Of a stretch of 64,000 bases of DNA, positions 9,647 to 17,720 are shown in pieces. The stretch's first letter is position 1. Each line of letters begins with the position of its first letter. This stretch comes from Roseibium sp. HPY-6 (lineage in GTDB: Bacteria > Pseudomonadota > Alphaproteobacteria > Rhizobiales > Stappiaceae), in NCBI RefSeq assembly GCF_040530035.1, contig NZ_JBEWCD010000002.1, forward strand, positions 992,001-1,056,000. The letters run 5' to 3'. Below the pieces are notes generated by a model that worked only from the letters and a program-made list of their open reading frames with translations, ran no database searches and was not told the origin of the DNA. The position numbers and the translations under genes are program-made.

Positions 9647-10728
9647 CCGCCTGGTCGATTGTCGGCACCATCAGCGGTACCTCCGCCGACGGGATCGATA
9701 TTGCCGAGATCAAGACGGACGGTATGACGGTCAGCAGCTTCGGGCCGAGCAAAACGATTGACTACTGGGTGGACACACGAGCGAAGGTGCTGGAAGCTGC
9801 GGGTAAGAAGGGCGAAAACCGGGAAAGCTGGCCGGAGATTGCGCGGCTTGTCACGTCCGATCATGTAGCCGCGATCCATGCTTTTTTGCGAGAGCACAAC
9901 GTGACGCCGGACGCCGTCGTCTTTCATGGCCAGACCGTATGGCACGATCCGAAAGCCGGTGAAACCGTGCAACTCGGGAACCCGCAGGCACTGGCGGATG
10001 AGCTGTCCCTTCCCGTTATTGGCGATGTCCGCCTCGCGGATATGGAAACGGGGGGCGAGGGGGCACCGCTTGTGCCGGTCTACCACCAGGCGCTCGCAAA
10101 GACGCTGGTTGGTGCCGACAGGGAGCCGCTTTGTTTTTTGAATATCGGCGGTGTCTCCAACCTGACTTTTGTCGACGCCGATCATCTGCTGGCCTTCGAC
10201 ATCGGTCCTGGCAATGCGCTGCTGGATGACTGGGTCCGCTCGCACGGTGCGGGAGACTATGACGCAGGCGGTGAAATTTCGGCAAGGGGGCGGGTTGACG
10301 AGGCAAAGCTGGCCGAAGCGCTAACGCATCCTTTCTTGTCAGAGCCAGGGCCGAAGTCGCTCGACCGCTATAGCTTCTCCGGCGAATTCGTAAGGGGAAT
10401 GAGCCTTGAGGACGGCGCAGCAACGCTGTTGAACTTCACGGCGGAAGCAATTGCGAAAGCAGAGGCGCTTTTGCCCGCCGTGCCCCGCGTCTGGCTTGTC
10501 TGCGGAGGAGGGCGCCGTAATCCGGTTCTGATGAAGGTGCTGGCGGACAGGCTTTCCGGCGAGGTTGTTTCGGCAGACGACTACAAAATCGACGGCGATG
10601 CGCTTGAAGCACAGGCGATGGCGTTTTTAGGCGCTCGGCTCAAGGCCGGATTGCCGACAACGTTTCCCGAAACAACCGGTGCTGCCCGTCCAGTGACGGG
10701 TGGGAAAGTCTATTTGCCTGCTCAGTGA
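9643..10728 (+). CDS. anmK: Anhydro-N-acetylmuramic acid kinase
   Basis: AnmK cleaves the anhydro ring of 1,6-anhydro-MurNAc and phosphorylates it to MurNAc-6-phosphate, a cytoplasmic step in peptidoglycan recycling. The N-terminal signature GTISGTSADGIDIA (residues 8-21) is the ATP-binding loop of the family, and FDIGPGNALLDDW (185-197) carries the catalytic aspartate (D186). VCGGGRRNPVLM near residue 286 is the second nucleotide-binding element. The length of 361 is normal for the family. It overlaps the upstream transaminase by 4 bp and is followed after 19 bp by an FAD oxidoreductase, so the three may be co-transcribed, though no pathway links them in an obvious way. Confidence 0.95.
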   Translation: MTAWSIVGTISGTSADGIDIAEIKTDGMTVSSFGPSKTIDYWVDTRAKVLEAAGKKGENRESWPEIARLVTSDHVAAIHAFLREHNVTPDAVVFHGQTVWHDPKAGETVQLGNPQALADELSLPVIGDVRLADMETGGEGAPLVPVYHQALAKTLVGADREPLCFLNIGGVSNLTFVDADHLLAFDIGPGNALLDDWVRSHGAGDYDAGGEISARGRVDEAKLAEALTHPFLSEPGPKSLDRYSFSGEFVRGMSLEDGAATLLNFTAEAIAKAEALLPAVPRVWLVCGGGRRNPVLMKVLADRLSGEVVSADDYKIDGDALEAQAMAFLGARLKAGLPTTFPETTGAARPVTGGKVYLPAQ

Positions 10729-10747
10729 GCGGCCGAGATCCATGTGA

Positions 10748-12115
10748 GTGAGCGTGAAAAAAATCCTAGAGCCCGCGCGCGAAATTGACGTCATCCACGA
10801 GACCGATGTGCTTGTGGTGGGATCCGGACCAGGCGGTCTGTCCGCCGCACTCGGCGCAGCCCGCGCAGGTGTCGACGTCACGCTCGTCGAACGATTCGGC
10901 TGTTTTGGCGGCAACATCACCGCGGTTGGCGTCGAAGGGTTCGCCTGGTACCGGCACGAAAAGACCATCGACACGGAAGGCGTTGGCCGCGAGTTTGAAG
11001 CGCGCGCCCGCGATGCCGGGGCGACGACGCCTGAACCGCAATCCGACAGCGATGCGATCGATGCCGAAGGTTTCAAGCTGGTTGCCGACACGCTGATCGA
11101 AGAAGCCGGCATTCATCCGATGCTGCACCGGGCCTTCGCTGCCCCCATCATGGAGGGGGACGAAATTCGCGGCATAATTACCGAGAGCAAGGCAGGTCGT
11201 GAGGCGATCCTGGCCAAGAAGGTGATCGACGCGACAGGCGACGCGGATGTTGCGCACCGCGCAGGCGCGGCCACCAAAAAGACGCCGGTTGAGGAAATGC
11301 AGGCGGCATCCGTCATGTTTTCCATGAACGGCGTCGACAAGTCGAAATTCATCGAGGCGGTCAAGGCCGATCCGCAGACCTACAAGGATTGGGAAAGCGG
11401 CGAGTGGTCGGTGGAGACCACAGGCAAGGAAGATCAGATGTTCTCGCCCTTCCTGCGCAAGCCCTTTGAAAAGGCGATGGAGGCGGGCATTATCCCGCGC
11501 GCGCTGTCGACCATCTCCGGAACCTGGGGTGCTGTCTATGACAGTGGCGATCTCACCTATCTGAACCTGGTGCATTTACCTGAATGCGACGGCACGGACC
11601 CGGCCTCAATGACGAAGAATGAGATCGAGGGCCGGCGTCAGGCAATGATGGCGGTTGAAGCCTTGAAGCGCTTCCACCCTGGCTGTGGTGGTGCCAAGCT
11701 CAGAAATTTCGGCATGACCATCGGCATCCGCGACACGCGCAAGATCCTGGCGGCCTATGACATGACCGGATTGGATGTTCGCGAACAAGGCCGGTTCGAG
11801 GACAGTGTCGGTATCTTCCCGGAATTCATCGACGGATACGGCATTTTGATCCTGCCGACGACGGGCCGCTATTTCCAGCTGCCTTACCGGACGATGCTGC
11901 CAAAGGGTGTCCGGAACCTGCTCGTTGCGGGCCGGGCAACGGGCGGGGACAAAGTCAGCCACGCGGCCACGCGCAACATGATGTGCTGCACGGTCACGGG
12001 ACAGGGGGCGGGCGTCGCAGCCGCACTCGCAGTCAAGCACGGCCTGGAGCTTGAGCAGATGGATGTTCAACGCCTGCAGCAGGAGTTGAAGCGCCAGGGC
12101 GTCCGCCTTCACTGA
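10748..12115 (+). CDS. FAD-dependent oxidoreductase (FAD_oxidored family)
   Basis: A 455-residue flavoprotein. The dinucleotide-binding signature DVLVVGSGPGGLSAALGAARAG is at residues 20-41, with the strand-2 acidic residue in VTLVERFGCFGGNIT. The FGG..T pattern is typical of the FAD_oxidored/FAD-dependent family related to succinate dehydrogenase-like flavoproteins, where it lies near the isoalloxazine ring. A second FAD contact, LLVAGRATGGDKVSHAATR, is near the C-terminus. Substrate unknown. Two GTG starts (10748, 10754) are possible; 10748 is used. It is the last gene of the + strand run and is convergent with the winged-helix regulator 54 bp away. Confidence 0.85.
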   Translation: MSVKKILEPAREIDVIHETDVLVVGSGPGGLSAALGAARAGVDVTLVERFGCFGGNITAVGVEGFAWYRHEKTIDTEGVGREFEARARDAGATTPEPQSDSDAIDAEGFKLVADTLIEEAGIHPMLHRAFAAPIMEGDEIRGIITESKAGREAILAKKVIDATGDADVAHRAGAATKKTPVEEMQAASVMFSMNGVDKSKFIEAVKADPQTYKDWESGEWSVETTGKEDQMFSPFLRKPFEKAMEAGIIPRALSTISGTWGAVYDSGDLTYLNLVHLPECDGTDPASMTKNEIEGRRQAMMAVEALKRFHPGCGGAKLRNFGMTIGIRDTRKILAAYDMTGLDVREQGRFEDSVGIFPEFIDGYGILILPTTGRYFQLPYRTMLPKGVRNLLVAGRATGGDKVSHAATRNMMCCTVTGQGAGVAAALAVKHGLELEQMDVQRLQQELKRQGVRLH

Positions 12116-12169
12116 TTTTTGCACGATACTGATCATTGAAACGCAGGCCTTTCGTAGGCCACATACAGC

Positions 12170-12724
12170 CTAAAGGTTAACGCCGGGCAGATCATGCAGA
12201 CTGACGGCCTGATTGACTTTCAGGCCTTCGTTGACGGCGTGATAGGTCGGAAACGGAGAGCGTTGGGAGAGGTCGAAGTCGCGCTTAAGCCAGTCCCGGT
12301 CCTCCAGAACGCCTAGGGATTGGGACAATGCACGGTCCGTTATCCTGCCGAGTTCCGATTTGATGACCGAGTAGCGCGTCGGTCTCTGCGTGACGGCCAG
12401 GATAGGGACCGCCCAACTCCTTTTTAGAACAGAAAAAGCGTCGTCACCCGGCACGCTGCGCAAGATCCTTCCCGCCATCGCCGCGACGACGGCACCTTGT
12501 GGCGTCAATCGGAATTCCGGCCGTAAAGGGTGTCCGTGTCCAGGGTTCTTCTCGATCATTCCAAGCCGGATCAAATGCTCCAGGCTGTTTGCGAACGATG
12601 TCCGGCTGGCCCCTGTTGCCGCGATCAGTGGCGCCTGTCGTCCGGGAACGCCATCATTCAGAAGCGCAAGGATCTTCAGCGACCAGGCTTTGGATGTGAG
12701 CTTGACAAGCAGGTCTAATTCCAT
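12170..12724 (-). CDS. Winged-helix transcriptional regulator with two HxlR/MarR-like halves
   Basis: A 184-residue DNA-binding protein that appears to contain two winged-helix modules in tandem. The first (about residues 1-75) reads SKAWSLKILALLNDG...TGASRTSFANSLEHLIRLGMIEKN, and the second (about 95-165) reads RSWAVPILAVTQ-RPTRYSVIKSELGRITDRALSQSLGVLEDRDWL. The second half has the HxlR hallmark in which W..PIL..L precedes a FSELKR-type helix and a recognition helix that discriminates 'T.R.LS..L..LE..G'. It is divergent from the VOC gene with a 40-bp AT-rich gap that contains a perfect 13-bp palindrome, so it probably controls that gene and itself. Confidence 0.8.
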   Translation of the reverse strand: MELDLLVKLTSKAWSLKILALLNDGVPGRQAPLIAATGASRTSFANSLEHLIRLGMIEKNPGHGHPLRPEFRLTPQGAVVAAMAGRILRSVPGDDAFSVLKRSWAVPILAVTQRPTRYSVIKSELGRITDRALSQSLGVLEDRDWLKRDFDLSQRSPFPTYHAVNEGLKVNQAVSLHDLPGVNL

Positions 12725-12728
12725 AAAG

Positions 12729-12741
12729 TATATTTAATATA
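12729..12741. promoter_or_regulatory. Candidate operator: TATATT-T-AATATA palindrome
   Basis: A perfect inverted repeat of 6-bp arms around one T, midway between the divergent winged-helix regulator and the VOC gene. Its position is right for an autoregulatory operator, but the gap is very AT-rich, so chance palindromes are likely. Confidence 0.4.
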
Positions 12742-12764
12742 TTTTTGATACAAAGGAAAGCATC

Positions 12765-13136
12765 ATGCCGGTCGTTTCGTTGGAAAACACAATCACTTTG
12801 GCCCTGTCGGTGCGTGACAGGCATGCCAGTGCCGCGTGGTACGAGAAGAACCTTGGATTTGAAGTTCTTTATCATGCGGACGAGGCCGGCTGGAGCGAAC
12901 TGCAGACCAAAACGGAAGGTGTCACGCTGGGGCTGGGCGAACAGGCAGAGCCTTCACCTGGAAACACCGTTCCCGTATTCGGGGTGGCAGATATTGCGGT
13001 CGCGCGCACGGCGCTCGAAGGTGAGGGCGTGAAGTTTGATGGCGAAACCGAAACCGTCGAAGGCATGGTCAGCACGGCAACCTTTTACGACCCGGACGGC
13101 AATGCCCTCATGCTGGCGCAGGATTTGTCAAAATAA
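12765..13136 (+). CDS. VOC-superfamily protein (glyoxalase/bleomycin-resistance fold)
   Basis: A 123-residue single-domain vicinal-oxygen-chelate protein. It has the paired beta-alpha-beta-beta-beta modules expected: ITLALSVRDRHASAAWYEKNLGFEVLYH at the start and FYDPDGNALMLAQ at the end, the classic 'F.DPDGN.l.L' ending. The family includes glyoxalase I, extradiol dioxygenases and drug-binding proteins, and short single-domain members act as dimers. Substrate unknown. The ribosome site AAAGGAAAG precedes ATG 12765. Divergent pairing with the HxlR-like regulator suggests a small inducible unit, perhaps for reactive aldehydes or a xenobiotic. Confidence 0.85.
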   Translation: MPVVSLENTITLALSVRDRHASAAWYEKNLGFEVLYHADEAGWSELQTKTEGVTLGLGEQAEPSPGNTVPVFGVADIAVARTALEGEGVKFDGETETVEGMVSTATFYDPDGNALMLAQDLSK

Positions 13137-13377
13137 GACAAACTTCAAATGAAAACTGTTTTTGCAGCAGGTATAAATCATGAAAAGGTTGAAAATAGGT
13201 TAGTATAATACTTTAATTGTTTTTGTTAAAATTATTCGATATGAGTGAGAATATGCTTATTACTGAATCTTAATTTGAAAGTACTGAAATCGAAATCAAA
13301 TAATCTCCAAGACGTTTCTTTGCTTTGAGAAGACGAAGGGTGTCTGTCGATAAACTGAAACAGACCGGAGGTTATAA

Positions 13378-14385
13378 ATGTCATTTTCGAAATTTTTGTC
13401 CCGTACGTCCATGGCAACGTGCCTTCTCGCAGGCACCGCGCTCTCTGCAAGTGCGGCTACGCTGATGGTCGGCAACAAATATGCCGGCACCGTCAGCTTT
13501 GTGGATCTGGAAACAGGCCAGGAGGTGCAACGGCCGATCACGGGTGGGTCACCGCACGAGCTGGCCGTTTCGCCGGACGGAGACAAGGTGGTTGTCGTGT
13601 CCTATCTGGAAGACGGTTACATCGGCCGCGAACTCAACGTGTTCGATGTCGCAACAGCCGAGTACCTGAAGACAATCGACATTTCGCCTCACATGGCGCC
13701 GCACGGAATTGCCTGGCTCGGCGACACGGACAGCGTGATCGTGACAACCGAGGAAACGCGTGACGTGATCAAGGTCGATGTCGTCACGGGAGAGGTCACC
13801 GGCCATGCTGTGCCTGGCTTGATTGGAACGCATCTGCTCGCAATGTCGCCTGATGATTCAACGGCCTACGTCACCAGCCGCGGATCGGACAAGGTCTCGG
13901 TGATCGACGTGGAAACGATGGACATTCTTCACACGGTGAACGCGGATACTGGTCCGGAGGCCGTTGATGTCAGCCCTGACGGAAAAACGCTTTGGGTTGG
14001 CAACAACCAGTCCGAAACCATCATTGTATTCGATACTGCGACAATGGAGCGTCAGCATGCGATCGAAGCAGGGTACCTTCCGATCCGTGTGCGGTTCGAT
14101 CCAGCCGGAACGACGGTAGCCGCAGCCGATCTGAACGGAGACCGGATTGTCGTTTATGACCCGTCTTCCTTTGAGATTGCGGCGACAGTAGATCTTGCAC
14201 CGCACGGCGCACACGGGCCCGCATCCTTGTTGTTCTCGCCGGATGGCAAGTCGCTGTTCACTGGGGCACAGGATGGTGCAAGGGTCGCTGAAATCGACAC
14301 ATCCAGCTGGTCCGTAACGCGCGTTTTCGAAACGGACGAGGGCGCAGACGGTCTTGCATTCAGTGATCTGAAAGCAGGTGTCTGA
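13378..14385 (+). CDS. Secreted YncE-type seven-bladed beta-propeller protein
   Basis: A 335-residue exported protein. The signal peptide is clear (residues 1-27, cut after ALSASA-A). The mature part is made of about seven YVTN/YncE-type repeats of about 42 residues, each with a pattern like 'VDLETGQEVQRPITGGSPHELAVSPDGDKVVV' and the recurring SPDG turn. Such periplasmic propellers serve as binding platforms, and some are associated with electron-transfer or metal-handling systems. The precise role here is unknown. A good ribosome site (GGAGG, 7 bases before ATG 13378) fixes the start. It is a single-gene unit closed by a 14-bp perfect hairpin. Confidence 0.85.
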   Translation: MSFSKFLSRTSMATCLLAGTALSASAATLMVGNKYAGTVSFVDLETGQEVQRPITGGSPHELAVSPDGDKVVVVSYLEDGYIGRELNVFDVATAEYLKTIDISPHMAPHGIAWLGDTDSVIVTTEETRDVIKVDVVTGEVTGHAVPGLIGTHLLAMSPDDSTAYVTSRGSDKVSVIDVETMDILHTVNADTGPEAVDVSPDGKTLWVGNNQSETIIVFDTATMERQHAIEAGYLPIRVRFDPAGTTVAAADLNGDRIVVYDPSSFEIAATVDLAPHGAHGPASLLFSPDGKSLFTGAQDGARVAEIDTSSWSVTRVFETDEGADGLAFSDLKAGV

Positions 14386-14390
14386 CGTTT

Positions 14391-14421
14391 TGGGGAAGGA
14401 GGTTTTGAACCTCCTTCCCCA
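14391..14421 (+). terminator. 14-bp perfect hairpin after the beta-propeller gene
   Basis: 14391-14404 pairs perfectly with 14408-14421 around a 3-nt TTG loop. It starts 6 bp after the stop codon at 14385. No long T tract follows (ACGCCTTACTTGC), so it may act as an mRNA-stabilising 3' end or a weak terminator. Confidence 0.7.
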
Positions 14422-14464
14422 CGCCTTACTTGCTTACACTGTGTCTTGCGGCTAACCAGAGAGC

Positions 14465-15082
14465 ATGAACGGATCTGAAATTTACAAGCGCCTGATTGGG
14501 CTTATCGAGGAACGGGTGCTGAAGCCCGGAGACAGGCTGCGTGAAGCCGATCTTGCCGAAGAGTTTGGTGTTTCCAGAACCCCGATACGCGAAGGGCTCA
14601 AGCGGCTCGAGGCCCAGGGCCTTGCCGTCCATGAGCCCAACCGCGGTATGGTCGTGCCGACCCTGGACCACGGTCAGATCAACGAAGTTTATTTCATGCG
14701 CGAGGTCCTGGAAGGAACGGCGGCCGGGCTTGCCGCAAAACATGCCTCGCAGCCCGAAATCGAGATCCTTCAGGATCTGGTCAAATCAGACAGACAGCGC
14801 ATTGCCGACAAGGACAGCCTCGTCCGCTCGAACAGGGAGTTTCATCGGCGGCTGTGTCTGGCCTCCCACAACCGTTATCTCGTTGATCTCATCGAGCACT
14901 TGCGCCTGTCGCTGATCCTCATGGCAGGCACCACGCTGGATACGCCCGAGCGCCGGGAAACGGCAGTGGAGGAGCATGCTGCCGTGGTGGAAGCGATTGC
15001 CCGGGGCGACAGCGACGCAGCCGAGGCCGCAGCCCGGCAGCATATCGCACATGCCCACAAGACGCGCCTTCAGCAAATCTGA
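14465..15082 (+). CDS. GntR-family regulator, FadR subgroup (FCD domain)
   Basis: A 205-residue regulator. The N-terminal GntR winged helix-turn-helix is seen as LKPGDRLREADLAEEFGVSRTPIREGLKRLEAQGL (about residues 19-53), including the SRTPIREGL recognition helix. The C-terminal all-helical FCD effector-binding domain carries the typical aspartate/histidine metal-site residues in 'NREFHRRLCLASHNRYL' and 'EEHAAVVEAIARGD...AARQHIAHA'. FadR-subgroup proteins usually sense organic acids or amino-acid derivatives and repress adjacent catabolic genes. No catabolic operon is directly adjacent on its strand. It is convergent with the flavin-fold gene. Confidence 0.9.
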   Translation: MNGSEIYKRLIGLIEERVLKPGDRLREADLAEEFGVSRTPIREGLKRLEAQGLAVHEPNRGMVVPTLDHGQINEVYFMREVLEGTAAGLAAKHASQPEIEILQDLVKSDRQRIADKDSLVRSNREFHRRLCLASHNRYLVDLIEHLRLSLILMAGTTLDTPERRETAVEEHAAVVEAIARGDSDAAEAAARQHIAHAHKTRLQQI

Positions 15083-15136
15083 TGCTTTTGCAACGTGCCT
15101 CGAGCGGCGAGGCGCATGAGCTGAAAATTTGGTTTC

Positions 15137-15769
15137 TTAAGGTGCGATCCAGGCAAGTGCTTCCAGCCTGCCTTCATCGTCGTAGCTGAATTTTGCACGC
15201 AGGTTGTTTTGCCGCTCCAGACGGCACCAGTCGAGCGAGAGGGCCTTGAAAAAGAGTACGCCGAAAGCCGCTTTCCCGCTCGCATTTTCCGGATGCTGGG
15301 CTTCGACAGCAGGCTCAGCAGTTTCATCAGGCAAAGCATCCCCGGGTGGTCCGCCGGCATAGGTCGCGCGCGTATGGGGTTGCAGCGCGTTCCAAGCGCG
15401 TTCGGTCTGCTCAGATCCCGGGAACGCAAGCTGTACACTGCCTCGCAGACGCAATTGCACACGGGTCTGATCGGAATATCCCAGAACGGTCGCATTGCCG
15501 TTTTGCTTCAGTTCCAGCCATTTGGGACTGCGCGTGTCGGTATGAAACTCAAGTGTGCGGGTCGTGCGATCAACGGACCGCAAAACGATTGTGCGTGCCT
15601 CGGGAAAGGCGCACCGGGCAACTGAAGCCAGCGTCAGATACCGGTAAGGCCTGTCGCGGCCCGTTGTTGCGTCCTGAAGAACGCTCCAGGCGTCTTCTTC
15701 GATTGTTGTGAGGCTCTCCGGCACACGAGGTCCTTTGCGACAAATTAGGGTGTCTGCATTACTGGGCAT
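15137..15769 (-). CDS. Pyridoxamine 5'-phosphate oxidase-like flavin-binding split-barrel protein
   Basis: A 210-residue member of the FMN-binding split-barrel fold in the PNPOx-like group. The N-terminal half has the pattern DRPYRYLTLASV...PEARTIVLRSVDRTTRTLEFHTDTRSPKWLEL, matching the RT(V/I)VLR phosphate-contact strand of PNPOx-type proteins. The C-terminal WCRLERQ..LRAKF motif is typical of the family's last strands. Its actual reaction is not known. It lies 9 bp downstream of the PLP aminotransferase on the same strand, so the two are probably co-transcribed. A PLP-salvage role to supply the aminotransferase is possible but speculative. Confidence 0.8.
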   Translation of the reverse strand: MPSNADTLICRKGPRVPESLTTIEEDAWSVLQDATTGRDRPYRYLTLASVARCAFPEARTIVLRSVDRTTRTLEFHTDTRSPKWLELKQNGNATVLGYSDQTRVQLRLRGSVQLAFPGSEQTERAWNALQPHTRATYAGGPPGDALPDETAEPAVEAQHPENASGKAAFGVLFFKALSLDWCRLERQNNLRAKFSYDDEGRLEALAWIAP

Positions 15770-15778
15770 GCGCAGGTT

Positions 15779-16993
15779 TCAGGCACGTTCCACGATGAAG
15801 TCGGCATAGTGCTTTTCCAGATGGCGCCGCATCGCCTCCAGACCATCCTTGAAGACCTGATCTCTTCCGAACCCGATCCGGAAGTGATCTTGGGGAATTG
15901 AGCCGAGTTCACTGGCATAGATCGAAGACGGCAGGATCATGACGCCGCTTTCCTCCAGAAGCTTCCGCGAAAACTGTTCGACCCCGTCGGGGCCGAGGTA
16001 TCTGGGAAACGCCACACAGCCGCCCATTGGCCTTTGCCATTCGAAAAGCGCCGGGAAGTCGTCGAACACTTGTTCCAACGCTTCTGCGTTTTTGAGCATG
16101 ATGGCGTGATTGCGCGACAGGATTTTATGACGCGCCTTGAGCGCAATAAGTGCCAGAACTTCCGAAGGCCCTGAATTGCAGATGGAAAGGTAATGCTTGA
16201 ATCGCTCCACTTTCTGAAGAAGGGCACGGTCCTGAGACGCAATCCACCCGATGCGAAGACCCGGCAAGCCATAGGCTTTCGACATCACGTTAAGGGAAAT
16301 ACCGCGCTCATAAACATCGGCGATTTGAGGCATCCGGTCATTCGGGTCAAGTTCGACGCCGCGATAGACTTCGTCGCTCAATATGTAAATTCCCTGTTTC
16401 CTTGCGACGGCGACGAGTTCGGTCAAGTCTTCGCCCGGCATGAGACAACCCGTCGGATTATGCGGGAAATTGAGGGAAATCAGTTTAGTGTTCGGTCTGA
16501 TTGCGTCCCGCAGCCGATCCAGATTGATCTGCCACCCGCCTTTGCCTGAGTTTGAACCGGGCCCATCCGGCGATGAATAGTTCATCGGAACACCCGTCAC
16601 CTCGCAGATCGAAAGCGGGATTGTTTCAGCGCCCTGGTAGTTGGGGGTAGGGACGACGGCGTGATCGTCCTTTGTAAGAAGGACATTCGGAACCGCGAAG
16701 AGACCTTCGCCTGCGCCTGCAAGGCAAAGAATGTTGTCTCTTTGCATAAGCTCAAAGGTCGACGAGATTTCGTCGCGCAGCGCCGGTGCCCCCCAGGTTT
16801 CGGTATAGCCCAGCCAAAGCTCTTCGAAGGCGGAACGGTCCTCGTCAGACGCCAGCGCCAGCAACTCCGTGAGCGACATGCTCTCAAGATCGGATGCCGT
16901 CATATGATGTTTGGCGGTAAACTCCCATTCGGAGAAAAACACCTCCAGACTGAAGTCCCGCATTTTCCTGGGTGATGCTAGGGTCTGGCTCAT
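15779..16993 (-). CDS. Class I/II PLP-dependent aminotransferase
   Basis: A 404-residue fold-type I PLP enzyme. The core motifs are NFPHNPTGCL (N179 to T181, the cofactor-binding NPTG), SDEVYRG (D207, Y210), and the Schiff-base lysine K239 in NVMSKAYGLPGLRIGW, with R247 nearby. The carboxylate-binding arginine appears in DHFRIGFGR near the C-terminus. The amino-donor substrate cannot be named. The first codons overlap the last of the YheO/DauR-like regulator by 4 bp, which strongly couples them. Since DauR-type regulators control D-amino-acid use in Pseudomonas, an unusual amino acid is a reasonable guess, not a conclusion. Confidence 0.88.
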   Translation of the reverse strand: MSQTLASPRKMRDFSLEVFFSEWEFTAKHHMTASDLESMSLTELLALASDEDRSAFEELWLGYTETWGAPALRDEISSTFELMQRDNILCLAGAGEGLFAVPNVLLTKDDHAVVPTPNYQGAETIPLSICEVTGVPMNYSSPDGPGSNSGKGGWQINLDRLRDAIRPNTKLISLNFPHNPTGCLMPGEDLTELVAVARKQGIYILSDEVYRGVELDPNDRMPQIADVYERGISLNVMSKAYGLPGLRIGWIASQDRALLQKVERFKHYLSICNSGPSEVLALIALKARHKILSRNHAIMLKNAEALEQVFDDFPALFEWQRPMGGCVAFPRYLGPDGVEQFSRKLLEESGVMILPSSIYASELGSIPQDHFRIGFGRDQVFKDGLEAMRRHLEKHYADFIVERA

Positions 16994-17628
16994 TGCAATC
17001 CGTGCCTTTCCTGATCCCGGGCCTCTCGCAGCAGCGAATAGAAGCTTGCGCGCGAGATCCCGAGCGCCTCAGCTACATAGTCACCGGCCCCTCTGGCGGA
17101 CAGGGTGTCGGCGCGTAAAAGCCGCTTGATGATTTCCACACGGCCGGGCCTGCGAAGCTTGTTGAAAGGAATGTTCAGGTCCTTGAGCGTGTCCTCAATG
17201 ATCTTGTTGGTCAGTTCGCGCCAGTCATTCTTGAGAATGGTCCCCTCAGTCCCTGCTTCGAAGTCTGTCATTTTCCGCAAGAGTGCTCCGGCAAACTCCA
17301 GATCACCAGTTTTGACATTGATGCACATAAGGGCAATCGGGTCCCCGGCATCGTTGCGAATGATAGCCGAAACGGATTTCAGACTGGAGCCGTCCAGGCT
17401 GGATTTCCGATAGGGGCCGATGGTTCCTTCTGTGCTTAACTCGGATGCATAATTTTCTGTTTCCAAGAGAGAAACGTCTCCCACTGCACGTGCTGAAAAA
17501 CCGTTTTCAATCCAGGCGATGCGTCCCGTTTTAAGGTCATGCAGCACGACCTCGATCATGTCGGGGAACAACAGCGTGATCGCCTTGCAAACCGGCTGAT
17601 AGAAGGTCAGGTCGAATGAATGCTTCAT
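16990..17628 (-). CDS. YheO/DauR-like regulator (PAS-like sensor plus helix-turn-helix)
   Basis: A 212-residue regulator. The N-terminal 110 residues match the YheO PAS-like sensor domain: FYQPVCKAITLLFPDMIEVVLHDL, then GPYRKSSLDGSSLKSVSAIIRNDAGDPIALMCINV. The C-terminal 60 residues are a helix-turn-helix seen as IKRLLRADTLSARGAGDYVAEALGISRASFYSLLREAR, as in DauR. In Pseudomonas, DauR represses D-arginine catabolism. It heads an operon with the aminotransferase (4-bp overlap) and the flavin-fold protein. An inverted repeat TTGGA-N7-TCCAA lies immediately upstream of the start and may be its operator. Confidence 0.85.
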   Translation of the reverse strand: MKHSFDLTFYQPVCKAITLLFPDMIEVVLHDLKTGRIAWIENGFSARAVGDVSLLETENYASELSTEGTIGPYRKSSLDGSSLKSVSAIIRNDAGDPIALMCINVKTGDLEFAGALLRKMTDFEAGTEGTILKNDWRELTNKIIEDTLKDLNIPFNKLRRPGRVEIIKRLLRADTLSARGAGDYVAEALGISRASFYSLLREARDQERHGLQ

Positions 17629-17645
17629 TTGGACTTTTTATCCAA
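17629..17645. promoter_or_regulatory. Inverted repeat TTGGA-N7-TCCAA abutting the regulator start
   Basis: Five-base arms at 17629-17633 and 17641-17645 flank an AT-rich spacer, directly upstream of the start codon of the YheO/DauR-like gene. Bound protein here would block translation-proximal transcription, fitting autoregulation. The arms are short, so this is a weak prediction. Confidence 0.3.
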
Positions 17646-17720
17646 GAAAAGACTTTATGTATAGAAAAATCAACGTGACCTATCCGCGCGAGTGCTAAAC
17701 GCGGATAACTCGAGATGGTT

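Noticed and set aside
9259-10245. 328-codon open frame on the minus strand opposite the transaminase and anmK
   Set aside because: Both + strand genes here are clear family members with active-site motifs. The antisense frame has no recognisable motif, no ribosome site and a composition typical of the mirror of GC-rich coding DNA.
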